Shown: positions 35,343-43,811 of the stretch, piece after piece
Layout of the letters: every line of letters begins with the position of its first letter
Numbering within the stretch: position 1 is the first letter of the stretch
Assembly: GCA_029547025.1 (NCBI GenBank)
Contig: JAKPQA010000035.1
Coordinates: forward strand, 124,001-188,000
Reading direction: 5' to 3'
DNA length: 64,000 nt
Source: Armatimonadota bacterium
Lineage (GTDB): Bacteria > Armatimonadota > Zipacnadia > UBA1398 > JAKPQA01
Program-made: the position numbers and the translations under genes
The notes under the pieces: generated by a model
Seen by the model: the letters and a program-made list of their open reading frames with translations, nothing else
The model's database searches: none
What the model was told of the DNA's origin: nothing

Positions 35343-36272
35343 ATGAGACGAAGTCAGTGGACCAGCATCGCGATATCCCTGGGGCTTGTCGGCAGCGCAC
35401 TGCTTGGGGGATGCGCCAAGCCGGAGGAGACCGAGGAGCCGGCAGCGCCCGTGGTGAGCACTAAAAAGGCATCTCAGCCGGGGGCCGGCGGCGCCGGGGG
35501 CGAGATCGTGGCCAAGGGGTCCGATACCCTGTTGCAGGTCGCTCAGGCCATGGCCGAGGCCTATCAGGCGGCCAACCCGGGCGTCAAGATCAGCGTGTCC
35601 GGTGGGGGTTCTGGCACCGGCTTTCAGGCGCTGATCGAGAAGACGTGCGACATTGCCAACGCCTCGCGTCAGATCAAGAATGAAGAGGTTGAGCAGGCCA
35701 AAGCCAAGGGAATCGAGCCGGTCGAGAACCTGATTGGCTACGACGGCATCGCCGTCATCGTCAACAAGGCGAATCCGGTGAACGAGCTCACCGTGGACCA
35801 GATCTCCGACCTGTATGTTGGCTCGACCAACTCGTGGGACAAGCTCGGTGGCAAGGGCGAGGTCGTCCTGGTCTCCCGCGATTCCACCTCTGGAACCTAT
35901 GAGTACTTCCTTGAGGAGATCATCAAGAAGGGCGACAAGAAGAGCACGCGCGAGTTCGCCCCGAGCATCATGGCCCTGCAGTCCAACCCTGACGTTCGGC
36001 GTCAGGTGACCGAGTCTGAGGGCGCCATTGGCTATATCGGCCTCGGGTATGTCGACGATTCGGTGAAAGTCATCGGCGTGATCGGCAAGAAGGGCGGCGC
36101 GGCCGTGATGCCGTCCGTCGAGACCGTGAAGGATGGCTCCTACCCCATCTCACGCCCGCTTTACATGTACACCGACAAGAACGCGCCTAAGAAGGTCTCG
36201 GACTACATCAGCTGGGTCTTGGGCGATGAGGGACAAGCCATCGTCAAAGAGAAGGGCTTCGTGCCCAAGTAG
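35343..36272 (+). CDS. pstS: Phosphate ABC transporter substrate-binding lipoprotein
   Basis: Lipoprotein of 309 residues; the signal ends with the lipobox LLGGC (C at about residue 24). The mature domain begins with GEIVAKGSDTLLQVAQAMAE. It contains the phosphate-binding elements of the PstS family (SVSGGGSGTGFQALI, NASRQI, SRDSTSGTYEYF). It binds phosphate outside the membrane and passes it to PstCA. GGAG lies upstream of the ATG at 35343. The downstream intergenic region forms a strong hairpin that could let this transcript accumulate above the rest of the operon. Confidence 0.95.
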   Translation: MRRSQWTSIAISLGLVGSALLGGCAKPEETEEPAAPVVSTKKASQPGAGGAGGEIVAKGSDTLLQVAQAMAEAYQAANPGVKISVSGGGSGTGFQALIEKTCDIANASRQIKNEEVEQAKAKGIEPVENLIGYDGIAVIVNKANPVNELTVDQISDLYVGSTNSWDKLGGKGEVVLVSRDSTSGTYEYFLEEIIKKGDKKSTREFAPSIMALQSNPDVRRQVTESEGAIGYIGLGYVDDSVKVIGVIGKKGGAAVMPSVETVKDGSYPISRPLYMYTDKNAPKKVSDYISWVLGDEGQAIVKEKGFVPK

Positions 36273-36300
36273 GCCCTGCACAGAGCTCGCACACCCATGA

Positions 36301-36334
36301 CGGAGATGGCGGCCGGCAGCGGCCGCCATCTCCG
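36301..36334 (+). promoter_or_regulatory. Strong intercistronic hairpin between pstS and pstC
   Basis: A perfect 15-bp inverted repeat (CGGAGATGGCGGCCG and its complement) encloses a GCAG loop, 28 bases after pstS and 16 before pstC. No T-tract follows, so it probably works as a 3' stabiliser or partial attenuator, not a full terminator. Confidence 0.65.
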
Positions 36335-36350
36335 ATGCAGAGGACACCCG

Positions 36351-37298
36351 ATGAAGCTGCGCCGCATTGGCCGCGTGTTGGAGTGGGCCATTGAGCTTGT
36401 CATCCGCTCCTGTGGCGTGGCCTCCGTTGTGTTCGTGATCCTGATCCTGGCGTTCCTGCTGCGAAACGCGCTTCCGGCATTCAACAGCGTGAGCCTGGGT
36501 GAAGCGCTGGGCGGCAGACTGTGGCGGCCGACGAGCAATCCTCCTCAGTTTGGGTTCCTGCCGCTGATTCTGGGCAGTGCTCTCGTCACGGTCGGCTCGT
36601 TGCTGATCTCGGTTCCCATCGGGATCGGGGCTGCCGTGTTCCTGGCCGAAGTGGCGCCTCGGCGCGTGCGCGAGATCGCCAAGCCCATCGTGGAGCTTCT
36701 GGGCGCAGTCCCATCTGTCGTGTTCGGCTTCGTCGGTCTGATGCTAGTCGGCGCGTGGATTCAGAGAGCATCGAGGGCAGCGGGGGATGCGTTGCCGGGT
36801 CCCGATTGGCTCAAGACCGCGCTGAACATGCCCTCGAGCATGGCGGCCATCACGGGCGCGGTGCTGTTGGCACTCATGACTCTGCCCACCATCGTGTCGA
36901 TCGCCGAGGATGCGTTGGATAGCGTGCCGGAGCGTTTCCGGCAGGGCTCTCTTGCTCTCGGCGCCACCCGCTGGCAGACGATTCGGGGCGTCACCATCCC
37001 GGCCGCGCGTTCGGGCATCATGGCCTCCGTCATGCTCGGAGTGGGCAGGGCGGTCGGCGAGACCATGACGGTTCTGATGGTCACGGGCAACGCCGCGGTG
37101 GTCCCGTCATTGACCACCGGCCTGTTCCGTCCCGTGCGAACCATGACGGCCACCATCGCTGCCGAGATGGGGGAGACCGCCCATCAGACGCCTCACTTCC
37201 ACGTCCTCTTCCTGCTCGGACTGCTGCTCTTCCTCATCACCTTTTGCGTGAACACGACGGCTGACATCATCACGCACAGGGGGCGCCATGAGCACTAG
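36351..37298 (+). CDS. pstC: Phosphate ABC transporter permease PstC
   Basis: Inner-membrane permease of 315 residues with about six helices. The binding-protein-dependent transport signature is in the C-terminal half (ALGATRWQTIRGVTIPAARS, GIMASVMLGVGRAVGETMTV). The ATG at 36351 has GAGG seven bases upstream; an open frame back to 36297 runs through the hairpin and is rejected. Its end overlaps pstA by 11 bases, indicating coupled synthesis of the two permease subunits. Confidence 0.95.
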   Translation: MKLRRIGRVLEWAIELVIRSCGVASVVFVILILAFLLRNALPAFNSVSLGEALGGRLWRPTSNPPQFGFLPLILGSALVTVGSLLISVPIGIGAAVFLAEVAPRRVREIAKPIVELLGAVPSVVFGFVGLMLVGAWIQRASRAAGDALPGPDWLKTALNMPSSMAAITGAVLLALMTLPTIVSIAEDALDSVPERFRQGSLALGATRWQTIRGVTIPAARSGIMASVMLGVGRAVGETMTVLMVTGNAAVVPSLTTGLFRPVRTMTATIAAEMGETAHQTPHFHVLFLLGLLLFLITFCVNTTADIITHRGRHEH

Positions 37299-38238
37299 CA
37301 CGCTCCCGCGAGCGGAGGCCTGGCCCAGTACCCCGTCGGCCCGGCGGGCCCGCCGGGTCCAGGCCGTCGCCTTCGTGGCGCTGGGCGCCTCGGCACTGGC
37401 CATCATGGTACCGGCCGTGCTGTTCGTGGGCTTTGTGGTCGTGCGCGGGGCTTCGGCCATCAACTGGGAGTTCATCACGGCCATGCCGCGCGACAACATG
37501 CGGGCGGGCGGCATCATGCCCGCCATAGTGGGATCCCTCTACCTGGTCGTGGTCACCATGGCCCTGGCCACTCCCGTTGGCATACTCGCCGCTGTCTATC
37601 TGAGCGAGTATGCGCGAAAGGGGCCCCTGGTCCGCGCCATCCGCGTCGCCATTCTCAACCTGGCGGGTGTGCCCTCCATCGTATATGGCCTCTTCGGCAT
37701 GGGTCTCTTCGTGATGGTCGTGATGCCGCAGGTGCTGCGGCTGACACGGGGCGGTGGCGAGTCCGGCAAGAGTGCGTGCCTTCTGGCCGCTGCCGCGACC
37801 ATGGCGGTACTGATCCTGCCCATCGTCATCGCAACCACGGAAGAGGCGCTTCGGCAGGTCCCCCAGGGGCTCCGCGCCGCCAGCCTCGCCCTGGGAGCCA
37901 CTCGGTGGCAGACGATCTGGCGTGTCGTGATCCCTAACGCCTTGCCCGGCATCCTGACTGGGCTGGTGCTCGCGGTGGGGCGGGCGGCGGGCGAGACGGC
38001 GCCGATCCTGCTGACAGGTGCCTTCTTCTGGATGTCCCACCTGCCCCGACCAGCCGAGGCACTGCTCGAACCCTTCATGGCGCTCCCGTTCCATCTCTTC
38101 ACAGTTTCGACGCAAATGCCCGATGCCCCGGAGAAGCTTCGCTGGGGCACCGCCCTCGTGCTCATCATCATGGTCGTCGGAGCCAACTCCATCGGGATCG
38201 TGATCCGGAGCTGGCTGCGGACGAGAAGGAAGGTCTAG
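37288..38238 (+). CDS. pstA: Phosphate ABC transporter permease PstA
   Basis: Second permease subunit, 316 residues. About six helices are visible and the EAA-type loop SLALGATRWQTIWRVVIPNA precedes GLVLAVGRAAGETAPILLTG, a PstA hallmark. It forms the channel with PstC and is energised by PstB. The ATG at 37288 lies inside the end of pstC, preceded by AGGGGG. pstB follows six bases after its stop. Confidence 0.95.
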   Translation: MSTSTLPRAEAWPSTPSARRARRVQAVAFVALGASALAIMVPAVLFVGFVVVRGASAINWEFITAMPRDNMRAGGIMPAIVGSLYLVVVTMALATPVGILAAVYLSEYARKGPLVRAIRVAILNLAGVPSIVYGLFGMGLFVMVVMPQVLRLTRGGGESGKSACLLAAAATMAVLILPIVIATTEEALRQVPQGLRAASLALGATRWQTIWRVVIPNALPGILTGLVLAVGRAAGETAPILLTGAFFWMSHLPRPAEALLEPFMALPFHLFTVSTQMPDAPEKLRWGTALVLIIMVVGANSIGIVIRSWLRTRRKV

Positions 38239-38244
38239 GCTCGG

Positions 38245-39060
38245 ATGGCTACGGCACCCGGACTCATGGTCGGCAGTGTCGATGCGGATCCCGTCAGTGA
38301 CTGCCGGTGCGCCAAGTTTGAGACCCACGGGTTGACCGTGCACTACGGGGGATTCGAGGCCCTCAAAGCGGTGGACGTCGCCATCGGAAGCTGTGAGGTC
38401 ACGGCGCTCATCGGCCCATCGGGATGCGGGAAGTCAACCTTCCTGCGGTGCCTCAATCGCATGAACGACATGATTGATGGTGTCCGCATTAGCGGTCAGG
38501 TCGTCATGGATGGTCAGGATGTCTACGACCGACGCGTCGACGTGGTCGAACTGCGGAAACGGGTCGGGATGGTGTTCCAGCAGCCCAATCCCTTTCCCAT
38601 GAGCATCTTCGACAACGTGGCCTATGGCCCGCGGCTCCACGGGACACGCAAGATGTCGGACCTCGAGGTGATTGTCGAGCGCACTCTGCGCGAGGCGGCC
38701 CTGTGGGATGAGGTGAAGGACAAGCTGCGCCAATCGGCGCTCGCGCTCTCCGGCGGCCAGCAGCAGCGCCTGTGTATCGCACGGGTCATGGCCGTACAGC
38801 CCGAGGTCATCCTCATGGATGAGCCGTGCAGCGCCCTGGACCCTAACGCCACATTCCGCATCGAGGAGCTCATGCTGTCCCTGCGGGAGAACTACACCGT
38901 CATCATCGTGACCCACAATATGTACCAGGCGGCGCGCTGCTCACAGAAGACCGGGTTCTTCCTCCTTGGCGAGCTGGTTGAGTTTGGTGATACCGAGCAG
39001 GTCTTTCAGGCACCGGCCGACCGGCGCACCGAGGACTACATCAGGGGGCGGTTCGGATGA
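38245..39060 (+). CDS. pstB: Phosphate ABC transporter ATP-binding protein PstB
   Basis: ATPase of 271 residues. Walker A is GPSGCGKST, the Q-loop is [13 protein letters not shown], the signature is [13 protein letters not shown], Walker B is [13 protein letters not shown], and the switch histidine is in [12 protein letters not shown]. An N-terminal stretch of about 25 residues precedes the usual start of the domain. It drives phosphate uptake with PstC and PstA. The stop overlaps the phoU start as ATGA. Confidence 0.95.
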   Translation: MATAPGLMVGSVDADPVSDCRCAKFETHGLTVHYGGFEALKAVDVAIGSCEVTALIGPSGCGKSTFLRCLNRMNDMIDGVRISGQVVMDGQDVYDRRVDVVELRKRVGMVFQQPNPFPMSIFDNVAYGPRLHGTRKMSDLEVIVERTLREAALWDEVKDKLRQSALALSGGQQQRLCIARVMAVQPEVILMDEPCSALDPNATFRIEELMLSLRENYTVIIVTHNMYQAARCSQKTGFFLLGELVEFGDTEQVFQAPADRRTEDYIRGRFG

Positions 39061-39731
39061 TCGACACTCAGCCAGGCGCGCCACGATCGGTCTTCACGTC
39101 CGAGCTGGTCGAGCTCCACGACACGGTGCTTCGCATGGGCACCTTTGTGATGAGCATGCTCGAACGCGGCTTGCAGGCCCTGGTCGAACAGAACCTGGAG
39201 CTGGCGGAGGAAGTGCGCCGAAGCGACGACGTGGCCGATGCCCTCGATATCGGCATCGAGGAGGCGGCGCTGAGACTCCTCGCGCTCCAGCACCCCATGG
39301 CCAGTGATCTGCGCTGCGTGGCCGGCGCCATTCGCATCGCCGCCGATCTCGAGCGCGTGGGCGACTACTCTAAGGACATCGCCAAGGTCGCCCGGCGCCT
39401 CCACGCCGAGCCCTATCACTGGGCCCTCGAGGACATCCCGCTCATGGGCAGGCGCACCCATGAGATGATTCGGATGGCACTGCGTTCGTTCGTGGAGCGG
39501 GACCTCGAGCTGGCGCGGCAAGTCGCGGAGATGGATCGTGAGGTCGATTCCCTGTGGCGCACCGTGAGGGATCAACTCATCGGCCACATGCGCGACGACC
39601 CGGGCAACGTCTTTCAGGGCACCCACCTGTTGCTCGCGGCCCGTTATCTCGAGCGCATTGGCGATCACACGGTGAACGTTGTCGAGCGCGTCAGCTACAT
39701 GGAGACCGGTCGCCTCGAACACCTCGTGTAG
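39057..39731 (+). CDS. phoU: Phosphate transport regulator PhoU
   Basis: All-helical PhoU protein of 224 residues with two three-helix repeats. Metal-binding-like motifs E/DxxxD are recognisable in [20 protein letters not shown] and [13 protein letters not shown], and the first repeat ends [17 protein letters not shown]. The second repeat ends [20 protein letters not shown]. It links the Pst transporter to PhoR to repress the regulon when phosphate is ample. It is the last gene of the operon. A GC-rich imperfect inverted repeat follows before the convergent murB. Confidence 0.95.
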   Translation: MIDTQPGAPRSVFTSELVELHDTVLRMGTFVMSMLERGLQALVEQNLELAEEVRRSDDVADALDIGIEEAALRLLALQHPMASDLRCVAGAIRIAADLERVGDYSKDIAKVARRLHAEPYHWALEDIPLMGRRTHEMIRMALRSFVERDLELARQVAEMDREVDSLWRTVRDQLIGHMRDDPGNVFQGTHLLLAARYLERIGDHTVNVVERVSYMETGRLEHLV

Positions 39732-39802
39732 GCCGAGGGCGCCGGTCCCCTTGCTTGGATGGGAGCAGCCGGCGCGGTGCCCGCGGCGACCGTCTTGCGT
39801 TC

Positions 39803-40720
39803 CTAAGCCGCGTGGTCCTCGCCGATGACGATGACCTCGGGTTCGAGGCGCACGCCGTGCACCTCGAGGACTCGGGCCGTGACGAGGTCGATCAGAGCCA
39901 GCACGTCGGCTGCGGTGGCCCCGCCGGTGTTGATGATGAAGTTGGCGTGCTTCTCCGACACCTGGGCTCCGCCGATCCGGGTGCCTTTGAGGCCCGCTGA
40001 CTCGATGAGCGGCCCGGCGAAGTGCCCCGCCGGGCGTTTGAACACGCTCCCGGCGCTTGGGGCATCCAGCGGCTGGCTCGCGCGTCGTCGCGCGCAGTAG
40101 TCGCGGTGGCGCTCGCGAATGGCGTCGGCATCGCCGGGCGCCAGTCCAAGGGTCGCCTCCAGCGCGATCCAGCCTTCGGCGCGGAAGGCCGACGTCCGGT
40201 AGCCGAAGGCGCAGTCGTCCCGCCCGAACACCCGGCTCTCGCCGTCGGTGCGAACCGCCCGCACCTCGAGCACGAGGTCGCCGATGGATCCCCCATAGGC
40301 CCCCGCGTTCATGGCCAGAGCGCCCCCCAGCGTGCCGGGGATGCCGACGGCAAACTCCAGACCCGTCAGGCTATGCTCGGCTGCGGCCTCGCACAGGTCG
40401 CGCACCTTGGCCCCTGTCTCGGCGCGAATCCTCGGCGGATTCACGTCGATGCGTGCCAGGCCTGGACCCAGGCGGATCACCAGACCGCGGACGCCGCCGT
40501 CTCGGACCAGCAGGTTCGTGCCCTGGCCCATGAAGGTCACCGGTAGCGATAGGTCGCGCGCCGCGCGCACGAGTGAGCCGACCTGATCCGCCGACGTGGG
40601 CGATGCCAGATAGTCGGCCGGGCCGCCGATGCGGAACGAAGTGTATGCCGCAAGCGGTTGGTTACACGCGATAGGTGTGGCGGAGAGCTCCTCGAGCTTG
40701 GTGGCGATGGGGTCGTGCAC
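39803..40720 (-). CDS. murB: UDP-N-acetylenolpyruvoylglucosamine reductase
   Basis: FAD-dependent MurB of 305 residues, making UDP-N-acetylmuramate for peptidoglycan. Seen are the start of the FAD domain (YTSFRIGGPADYLASP), the FAD-binding GQGTNLLVRDGGVRG, GIPGTLGGALAMNAGAYGG, the catalytic serine loop PSAGSVFKRP, and the C-terminal glutamate region LEPEVIVIGE. It starts with GTG at 40720 with AGGACGG upstream. It is divergent from the unknown gene at 40820, with which it shares a promoter region. A -10-like TATACT lies at 40781-40776 on the minus strand. Confidence 0.95.
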   Translation of the reverse strand: MHDPIATKLEELSATPIACNQPLAAYTSFRIGGPADYLASPTSADQVGSLVRAARDLSLPVTFMGQGTNLLVRDGGVRGLVIRLGPGLARIDVNPPRIRAETGAKVRDLCEAAAEHSLTGLEFAVGIPGTLGGALAMNAGAYGGSIGDLVLEVRAVRTDGESRVFGRDDCAFGYRTSAFRAEGWIALEATLGLAPGDADAIRERHRDYCARRRASQPLDAPSAGSVFKRPAGHFAGPLIESAGLKGTRIGGAQVSEKHANFIINTGGATAADVLALIDLVTARVLEVHGVRLEPEVIVIGEDHAA

Positions 40721-40775
40721 GGTTACCGTCCTGGTCTGCCTGGCTCGGCCCGCCGGCCGTCGGCTGAGTTCATAC

Positions 40776-40783
40776 AGTATAAT
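40776..40783. promoter_or_regulatory. Overlapping divergent -10 elements (murB / 40820 gene)
   Basis: A perfect TATAAT (40778-40783, plus) overlaps TATACT (40781-40776, minus). The two would drive the 705-residue unknown gene and murB respectively, 37 and 56 bases before their starts. No good -35 is visible for either. Confidence 0.45.
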
Positions 40784-40819
40784 GGCTTACTCGCTGGGGC
40801 GACGAACGGAAGGGTCCCC

Positions 40820-42937
40820 ATGGGATGCGACTCCAGTTCAGGTTGTTGCGCGGGTCCCCGGCCATTTGCCGTCAGCGCTTCGGTGCGCCAGGCACTGCAC
40901 CGGGTGGCGGCCTCCGGAGCCCCTCTGCTCTCGTTTGGCCAGACCGTCTTCTGGGATGAGCCGACCAAGACTCTGCTGATCGGCGCCATGGAGTCCCTGG
41001 GCCTGCAGATCCCGGTTGTCTTTGGCATCCACGACACCGACTACTTCAGCAAGTTGCCGCGGCGGGGCCGGGCGGCTGCCGCCGGTAGCTCCGTGTGTGG
41101 GATGTACAGCATCGCCCCGCACAACGATGGCACGACCCGCGAGCTGTGGGCCGCGGTCGGCGAGATCTCTGCCCTGTTCGCCAGCGAGACCCCGGTCTCC
41201 GTGCGCGACCTGCACCACTACCGCGTGCCCCTGAGACGTCTGGCGTCGGGATCTCCCGACGGGGCAACCTCCTTCATCGACCGCGAGACCGAGGCGTGGG
41301 GCTGGCGCGGTCTCGTGCGGCTCGACGAGCACGACATCGTGGGGCTCGATGTCGCGGTGGACGAGGCCAACTCGCGGTGTATCGAGTGCATGGTCCGCTG
41401 GGGGCTCGAGACCACGCTCGCCCTGGTCGCGGACGAGCCGACCCAGGCGGCCGTGCGTGCGTTCACCCGCCAGGCTCTGTGTCACGTTCGGGCGGCCCTG
41501 GCTCGACATCATGGGCGCCGCCTCAGCCGAGCGTTTCGGTCCATCCTCACGCGCACGATTGAGGCCATTCTGGGCCACGTTCCCACTGGCCTGACGGTCA
41601 CCGCGTGCAGCGAGTACTTCATCTTCAACACCAACACCGCCCAGCGGGCTCGTTTCGCGCCCATCGACTGGTTCCTGGCTCCCAGCACGACCGAGGCGGC
41701 TCGCACGGCCTACAACCAGGCCGTCGCGGGCTCGGGCGCCTACACGCTTGCGCAGTTCGGAGACGGAGCGTTGCCCTTCGACGTCGTGGTCCCAAATCGG
41801 GGACGCGGGACGCTCCGCCTGGCCGCCAACGAGGCGCTGGTCGATCTGCCCGGTGGCACCGTGTCCATGGGGCCGACCACTTTCCTGCGGGACCGGAACG
41901 ACCTGGCCGCGCTTGTCGAGCGCCGGTTCGGAAGGAACTGCATGATTACGGCTAAGGCGGTGGTCCTGCCGTGCCTGTTCCTCTGCGAGGGCGTCATGGT
42001 ACTCAATGAGGGGGCGTCGGCGTACATCGGCCACGGCACGCGTGCATTCGTCCAGGCCCTCAGGCAGGCCGGTGTGGGCTTCCGCCTGTTCCCCATCCTC
42101 CGACTCCACTATGGCACCTTCGACAGCCTGGGTGCCCTGTCGACGGAGTTCACGCTCCCCCGTCACTTGGCCCGGGCGTTCGGCAAGCAGCGGATCACGG
42201 CGGGGGAGTTTGCCTCGCGCTGGCGCCAAGTGGTCGCCGAGCAGGAGCAGCTGCTCGGACATGTGGGCTGGCATTCGTCGCCCCAGGCCATGGTCGACCA
42301 CATCCGCGAGCGCGACGAGGCCACCTGGGGTCCTGTCGCCGAGGAGTACCGCCAGGTCCGGCAGAGCATGAGGGCCGAGGGGGGGCGTATCCGGGCGCTG
42401 GCCGCCGATCTGGCCCGGGCGCGTGACGACTATCGCCAGGCGCGTGCCCATATGATCGAGCTCGAACGGCGCAGCGGGTGCATCCGCCGGGAGATCCTCA
42501 AACCGCTGTGGGAGGCCGGGTCAAACCTCACGGCCGAGGCGCGGACTCGGCTCGAGCGGGCACAAGAGGAGCGATCCATGCTGCAGGCGCAGATCGCGGC
42601 TACTGCCGCGGCGGCCCGTTCGGCGTCGGCCCGCTGGCGCGCCCTGAGGGCACAGATCGCTCGTCTGGACCGCGAGGGCCCCCTGGCCGGCCTCCGGCGG
42701 CGGGCTCAGGAGATCGAGCATCAGGTGGAAATGGAGCGCTTCTGCATCGTGCGTGACGCTCTGCTGACCCGTGGGCTGGTGAAAGCCGACCACCGGCCTT
42801 CGGCTTGGTGGATGCTCGCCCTCGATGGCGGCCGGGGCTGGTTGCCCGCCGTGGGCGAGTCCATGGAAGCCTACCTGGAGGAGCTGGCTCCCGACGTGCT
42901 CCCCCGCTGTTGGTCGCTGGCGGCCGGGGGGCAGTAG
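40820..42937 (+). CDS. Uncharacterised 705-residue protein, BshC-like layout
   Basis: Cytoplasmic protein with an N-terminal cysteine cluster (MGCDSSSGCC). A Rossmann-like start follows (APLLSFGQTVFWDEPTK, then IPVVFGIHDTDYFSKLP), then a central region ending LFLCEGVMVLNEGASAYIG. The long helical, arginine/alanine-rich coiled coil covers about 500-650. Bacillithiol synthase BshC has a comparable sequence of elements: a GQQ-like loop, an EDHD-like motif, a GP-EIAY-like segment, and a coiled coil. I therefore suggest a distant relationship, unproven. GGAAGGG precedes the ATG at 40820; an open frame back to 40658 overlaps murB. dapF follows four bases after the stop. Confidence 0.8.
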   Translation: MGCDSSSGCCAGPRPFAVSASVRQALHRVAASGAPLLSFGQTVFWDEPTKTLLIGAMESLGLQIPVVFGIHDTDYFSKLPRRGRAAAAGSSVCGMYSIAPHNDGTTRELWAAVGEISALFASETPVSVRDLHHYRVPLRRLASGSPDGATSFIDRETEAWGWRGLVRLDEHDIVGLDVAVDEANSRCIECMVRWGLETTLALVADEPTQAAVRAFTRQALCHVRAALARHHGRRLSRAFRSILTRTIEAILGHVPTGLTVTACSEYFIFNTNTAQRARFAPIDWFLAPSTTEAARTAYNQAVAGSGAYTLAQFGDGALPFDVVVPNRGRGTLRLAANEALVDLPGGTVSMGPTTFLRDRNDLAALVERRFGRNCMITAKAVVLPCLFLCEGVMVLNEGASAYIGHGTRAFVQALRQAGVGFRLFPILRLHYGTFDSLGALSTEFTLPRHLARAFGKQRITAGEFASRWRQVVAEQEQLLGHVGWHSSPQAMVDHIRERDEATWGPVAEEYRQVRQSMRAEGGRIRALAADLARARDDYRQARAHMIELERRSGCIRREILKPLWEAGSNLTAEARTRLERAQEERSMLQAQIAATAAAARSASARWRALRAQIARLDREGPLAGLRRRAQEIEHQVEMERFCIVRDALLTRGLVKADHRPSAWWMLALDGGRGWLPAVGESMEAYLEELAPDVLPRCWSLAAGGQ

Positions 42938-42941
42938 CCAA

Positions 42942-43811
42942 GTGGACTCGGCGGAGACACTCACCGCACTCCGTTTCGTCAAGATGCACGGAACGGGCAA
43001 CCACTTCGTCCTGATTGACGGGCGCCAAGGCCCTGAGCGCGACTGGTCGGAGCTGGCCGAGGCCCTATGCCAAGCTCGCTACGGTGTCGGCGCGGATGGC
43101 CTCCTCGTCGTTCTCCCGTCGGACCGCGGCGTGGCGCGCATGCGCATGTTCAATGCCGACGGCAGCGAGGACATGTGCGGGAACGGGCTCCGCTGTGTGG
43201 TGCGCTATCTGGCCGGGCGCGGCGAGATGCCTGCTGGCCATGGGATCGTGGAGGCGCTCTCCGGCTCGCGCGAAGTGGCCATCGTCGAGAGGGAGGACCA
43301 GTCCTGGTACCGTGTTGAGCTCGGTGAGCCCTCGTTGGCTGCCGCGGACATCCCCTCCCTCCTCCCAGTTGACCCGGCGATCGATTACGCTTTGCAGGTC
43401 GATGGCAGACCCGTGCGGGTCACCCTGGTCTCGATGGGCACGCCGCACGCTGTGGTGCTGAACCAGATGCCGCCAGATGATGAGGAGTGGCGGCATCTGA
43501 GTTGCCGAATCGAACGGCATCCCGCCTTCCCCGATCGGATCACGGCCACGTGGGCCGAAGTCGAATCATCGGGTTCGCTGCGAGCCCGCTTCTTCGAGCG
43601 CGGTGTCGGTCCGACCCTGGCGTGTGGGACCGGGGCGTGCGCCGCGGTTGTTGCGGCGGCACTCCAGGGCTCGTGCGAACGGTCCGCCCGAGTGAACATG
43701 CCCGGGGGCTCGGTAGACGTCGAGTGGCGTGCCGATGGGCATGTCGTGCTCACCGGTCCGGCCGTCACGGTGTTCGAGGGCGAGTGGCCGCGGGTGCCGT
43801 GCATCCGCTAA
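42942..43811 (+). CDS. dapF: Diaminopimelate epimerase
   Basis: Enzyme of 289 residues converting LL- to meso-diaminopimelate for lysine and peptidoglycan. The N-terminus FVKMHGTGNHFVLIDG matches the family. The two catalytic cysteines are C79 (NADGSEDMCGNGLRC) and C228 (LACGTGACAA). The GTG at 42942 lies four bases after the preceding stop; an ATG at 42984 would begin directly at MHGTGNHF and is too short at the N-terminus for the family. Its last bases overlap the end of the convergent acetyltransferase gene. Confidence 0.95.
   Translation: MDSAETLTALRFVKMHGTGNHFVLIDGRQGPERDWSELAEALCQARYGVGADGLLVVLPSDRGVARMRMFNADGSEDMCGNGLRCVVRYLAGRGEMPAGHGIVEALSGSREVAIVEREDQSWYRVELGEPSLAAADIPSLLPVDPAIDYALQVDGRPVRVTLVSMGTPHAVVLNQMPPDDEEWRHLSCRIERHPAFPDRITATWAEVESSGSLRARFFERGVGPTLACGTGACAAVVAAALQGSCERSARVNMPGGSVDVEWRADGHVVLTGPAVTVFEGEWPRVPCIR

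Noticed and set aside
39735-39790. GC-rich inverted repeat between phoU and murB as a bidirectional terminator
   Set aside because: The pairing is short (about seven bases around GCGCCGG) with a long loop and no T-run, so I left it out as a feature.
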